NCBI RefSeq assembly: GCF_021462225.1
Contig: NC_061815.1
Coordinates: forward strand, 47,033,873-47,097,872
Direction of reading: 5' to 3'
Source of the DNA: Girardinichthys multiradiatus
Taxonomy: Eukaryota > Chordata > Actinopteri > Cyprinodontiformes > Goodeidae
Length of the DNA stretch: 64,000 nt
Part shown: positions 59,140-64,000 of the stretch, piece after piece
Layout of the letters: the number at the start of each line of letters is the position of its first letter
Position numbering within the stretch: position 1 is the stretch's first letter
The notes under the pieces: generated by a model
The model's input: only the letters and a program-made list of their open reading frames with translations
What the model was told of the DNA's origin: nothing
Databases searched by the model: none
Program-made: the position numbers and the translations under genes

Positions 59140-60870
59140 CTTTTATTCTGTGGGCTAAAAAAACACTTTCAGTGGCGTTTTGTCTTCCTTAGTTCTTAAA
59201 GAGAAATCTTTATGAGTTGTTCAAAGCTGTAAAAAACGATTAGCCACAAAAAGCAGATCTGGTCATCTCTACATAAACCTGACCTGTTTTCTGGTTGTGA
59301 AGATACCTGGAGATGAGTGGAAATCAGCTGGAAGAGGAAGGGGAACAGAAGAAGCTGGAGCCCACAACAGTCAGCTGCTTCCTCAACACTGCAGCCTGTA
59401 AACTGAAGCTGCAGCTCTGGCAGGAGGCTCTGGGGAGCTGTGATGAGGTGACAGGAGCTCATCTTTGCTGTTTGGATGATCCTAAAGTTTCTTTACTGCC
59501 TCAGATCAACCATGAGGTTTAAAACATTGTTACCACCCTACTACTAGCATGTATTTACCACAATGGGGTGGGTAATTTTAACTGGAAACCAATTTATTTT
59601 ATGATACTTCCTCAATGTGCAGTTAAAGGATCATTAATTGCAAACATAAAGGCATTAATTACCACAAGGTCAAGTAAAGATGGCATTTCTGTTCCAGGCT
59701 CTGGAACTAAACCAAGAAAACACTAAGGCACTTTTCCGGAGGGCCCAGGCCTGGCAGGGGTTGAAGGAATATGACAAAGCCCTGGTAAGCGCTTCAAAGC
59801 AGCTCTTCTTCCATGGCTCCAAAGAAAGTGAGCTATTAAAGTAGCTTCTGGTGATGGGGGTCACAAAACAGCAGCTCCCACAGCTTGGAGGGGGTTTTCT
59901 GTACACAGTTGTTTAAAATAAGTCATCACAAACACTGATTATACAACGAAATGTTAGTCTAGTGATTCACAGGAAAACTAAATCTTCAGGCACTTATCAG
60001 TTTGTACAGTAAATGTTTGGGTCTGAAGTTTAATATTCCTTTTCTCCACTTTGTGTAACAGATCTGAACAGTTTTATTTCAAATAGAAAGCAGTGATCCC
60101 CGTGTGTGTGTGTGTGTGTGTGTATGGAAATAAAAGCTAGACTTTTGAGCTACTCTCACTATTATTTTGAACACAACTGAAGGGAAAGATTAGGGAAAAG
60201 TTATTATTCAGCAGAAGAAAGTAATTTCTTTTATACTTGAAATTGTTAATACATTAATTAGGATGTAGATCTAATATGTTCTTCGCTTCTTGTTTCAGGG
60301 AGATCTAAAGAAAGCTCAGGAAATAGCTCCAGAAGATAAAGGTAAGGTCTTTTTTTATTACAATCCTTTACATTTTGTCCCCTGCAGCTTTGAACTCAGC
60401 TTGGAAACCATAAAGAAGCGATAATTATGGAAAACATGAAAGCTTAATTATGCAATACCACTCAGATAACTGTAAATTATCCTCAGTTAACAGGAAACTA
60501 ACTGTAATCAGTTTGTACTTTATGAATCATAGAAGTGAAATGTCTCTGTTTTGGAAAAGCCTTGGTGGACATGAGCTGTCTGCAGATTATTCTCTGCTTT
60601 CTTAGCATTGAACCATCGCTGGGGTGGAGCTGGATTTTTCTACGTAACATTCAGTGTGTTGGGGAAAAACGGGCCACACTAGAACTAAAAACCGGTTGAA
60701 ATTTGAAATCAAGACATATGATCACTTGGGGAATATGTTGCTGTAAAAAGAAATTAAAACATTTTGAACTCCTTTTGACAGCCATCATCAACGAGATGAA
60801 GAAAGTCCAAATTAAAATCCAAGAAGAGAAGGAGAAAGAAAAGAAAATCTATGCCAAAATGTTTGCTTGA
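51180..60870 (+). CDS. PPID: PPID, peptidyl-prolyl isomerase D (cyclophilin 40), complete
   Basis: PPID is a cytosolic Hsp90 co-chaperone with an N-terminal cyclophilin isomerase domain and three C-terminal TPR repeats. Ten exons: 51180-51264, 53537-53677, 54621-54727, 54922-55110, 56807-56929, 58748-58854, 59303-59447, 59698-59784, 60299-60341, 60782-60870. All have GT-AG borders and phases that join; the product is 371 residues (human 370). The start is [20 protein letters not shown]. Cyclophilin site: R75, F80, Q131, F133, H146, with H141 where cyclophilin A has Trp, the Cyp40 signature linked to weak cyclosporin binding. TPR carboxylate clamp for the Hsp90 MEEVD tail: K227, N231, N279, K309, R313. 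The basic C-terminal helix ends IYAKMFA. No break is seen. The acceptor of exon 7 has a weak pyrimidine tract. It converges on ETFDH as in human. Confidence 0.97.
51265..53536 (+). other. PPID intron 1
   Basis: GTCAGT donor to CCTCAG acceptor. It holds the CCAT tract and otherwise nothing recognised. Confidence 0.8.
51776..51945. repeat. Degenerate (CCAT)n low-complexity tract in PPID intron 1
   Basis: Scattered CCATCCATC units between 51780 and 51943. Simple-sequence origin; no coding. Confidence 0.7.
56030..56400 (+). mobile_element. Tc1 transposase relic in PPID intron 4
   Basis: [20 protein letters not shown] on the plus strand is the Tc1 catalytic-Glu region. It is followed in shifted frames by [14 protein letters not shown] and [12 protein letters not shown] remnants of the C-terminus. 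No terminal repeats found. Confidence 0.6.
57230..58140 (-). mobile_element. Tc1 element relic in PPID intron 5
   Basis: The left edge ACAGCACAAAAAATTAGAAT resembles a terminal repeat of a common fish Tc1 type. The minus strand near 57880-58020 reads [20 protein letters not shown] followed by [17 protein letters not shown], the N-terminal DNA-binding and linker region of a Tc1 transposase. The rest is decayed. Confidence 0.5.
59108..59138. repeat. (CA)n microsatellite in PPID intron 6
   Basis: About 15 uninterrupted CA units. Confidence 0.95.
60102..60123. repeat. (GT)n microsatellite in PPID intron 8
   Basis: About 11 GT units. Confidence 0.95.
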
Positions 60871-61136
60871 AGACTTGGTGCTGCAACAAGTTATTGTCTG
60901 GTAATGTTTGAAGTCCTCTCAGTAGAAACTAACCTTATTCAGTGACTCTGTAACCGTTTTTTCATTTGAGTGGAAGGTTTGTGTTCATTTAGACCTGGTT
61001 TCATTGTGCTGTAACACTGAAGCACGGACAGGTTACAGCTGATGATCCCAGCGAAACAAACTTAAATCTTAAACCGTTTTACATAAAGTTGTTTATCTTG
61101 TATCATCAGTCTGGTTTATTTATGTTTTTACTGGTC

Positions 61137-61142
61137 AATAAA
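61137..61142 (+). terminator. PPID: PPID poly(A) signal
   Basis: Canonical AATAAA about 270 bp after the PPID stop codon. It is followed within 30 bp by the TGTTCTTTATTTTCTGTG pyrimidine/GT-rich stretch expected downstream of a cleavage site. Confidence 0.75.
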
Positions 61143-61164
61143 ACAAAGGATAACTGAAGTGTTC

Positions 61165-61170
61165 TTTATT
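61165..61170 (-). terminator. ETFDH: ETFDH poly(A) signal
   Basis: TTTATT on the plus strand, so AATAAA on the minus strand, about 280 bp after the ETFDH stop. It lies only 22 bp from the convergent PPID signal. Other AT-rich hexamers exist further upstream, so choice of signal is an inference. Confidence 0.55.
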
Positions 61171-61448
61171 TTCTGTGACAATATTCACTTTTTCTATTAG
61201 TTGCTCTTAAAAATGAAATTCTCATGCATTCATTTACAGCTTGTTAACTTTTTACAAAATGCCCCACAGAGCTCACACAGAACCCATCAGTTGGGCTTTC
61301 ACATGGTCCGCTTTTCTCAAGCTTAATAAAACCCTTTCTAATTGAAAGTTCTGTACCCTCAGACGGCTACGTAGATAACGGTTCACACTTAGGCACATAC
61401 CGACAACACTGGACTCGATGTGAAATACGAGTCGCCGAAGACAAAAGT

Positions 61449-63514
<2,066 letters not shown>

Positions 63515-64000
63515 CTGCCGCAGAAAGAGCACAGCTGGTCAGGAAATGTTGGCTTTCTCTGCTACGATGCAGTGACCTCAGAGCACACCCAGAACACTGG
63601 CGCTGTCTGGACAAGGCTGGTCCAAGTCCAAACAGAAACATCACATGTAATATGTTGCAGCATTTCATCTGGTGCATCTAAATACTAAACTAGACTAACA
63701 ACAGGTTTTTAATACAGAAATGTGGAGCTCATGAAAAGTACTGTACAGCCTATGCACTAGACACTTAATGGGGGCTTCTTTGCTAGAAATGACTGAATCA
63801 GTGCAGCTCTACGCCACGTAGAGAAGATCAGCCTGGGGGACTCTGCTGAGGTTATTGAACAAGTCCAGGTTGCTTTAATACAGGCCTCCATTTGACTGAG
63901 GAGAAAACAAGAAGGACTTCACATTGGACCTCAAACAAGCTGACTTCTGACCCTCTCTTCCACTCTTCCTCCAGAATCTGAAACCTTCACTTTCTAATGA
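63515..64000 (-). other. ETFDH intron (partial) at the right edge
   Basis: The minus-strand acceptor TTTCTGCGGCAG ends at 63515. No further ETFDH exon (expected to end near LKHKG) was seen before the edge. Confidence 0.6.

Overview
The window looks like ordinary nuclear DNA of a teleost fish. It has large AT-rich introns, GT-AG splice sites, fish-type tRNA-derived SINEs, CR1/L2/Rex-like LINE fragments and a very heavy load of Tc1/mariner elements. I cannot place it to order from the sequence alone.

Genes. Four host genes can be supported, and their order matches the human 4q32 block in mirror image. (1) RAPGEF2, minus strand: only the first coding exon, 23 codons at 38209-38277, is visible. 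Everything from 1 to 38208 is then probably its first coding intron. (2) A plus-strand gene with two clear coding exons at 42496-42725 and 42976-43038, plus a possible first exon at 39255-39336. Position and motifs suggest SPMIP2/C4orf45. (3) PPID (cyclophilin 40), plus strand: complete in ten exons from 51180 to 60870, 371 residues. (4) ETFDH, minus strand: the last two coding exons, 63293-63514 and 61449-61612; the rest lies beyond the right edge. PPID and ETFDH converge, and their poly(A) signals are only about 20 bp apart. FNIP2, which lies between C4orf45 and PPID in human, was not found in the gap.

Mobile DNA. 1-38 kb is a transposon graveyard with several readable layers. A Tc1 element (about 5207-8075) is interrupted by a second Tc1 element (6349-7958). 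The inner one keeps a full 334-residue transposase frame, but the second catalytic Asp has become Asn. A third Tc1 (30032-31634) sits exactly between motifs B and C of an old LINE reverse transcriptase. A fourth (about 15461-18004) is split by a stack of three LINE pieces. Three short palindromic derivatives (4284, 10367, 43086) belong to the long-terminal-repeat Tc1 type seen at 30 kb. The 38-51 kb interval and the PPID and ETFDH introns hold further Tc1 relics and SINEs.

PPID is a Hsp90 co-chaperone and peptidyl-prolyl isomerase, ETFDH a mitochondrial electron-transfer enzyme and RAPGEF2 a Rap exchange factor. Their adjacency is conserved synteny, not a shared pathway. I found no bacterial-type system, CRISPR array, rRNA or stand-alone tRNA gene, and no convincing new biological system. 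The most unusual observations are the nested insertions, the near-intact but active-site-mutant transposase, and the host-gene arrangement.
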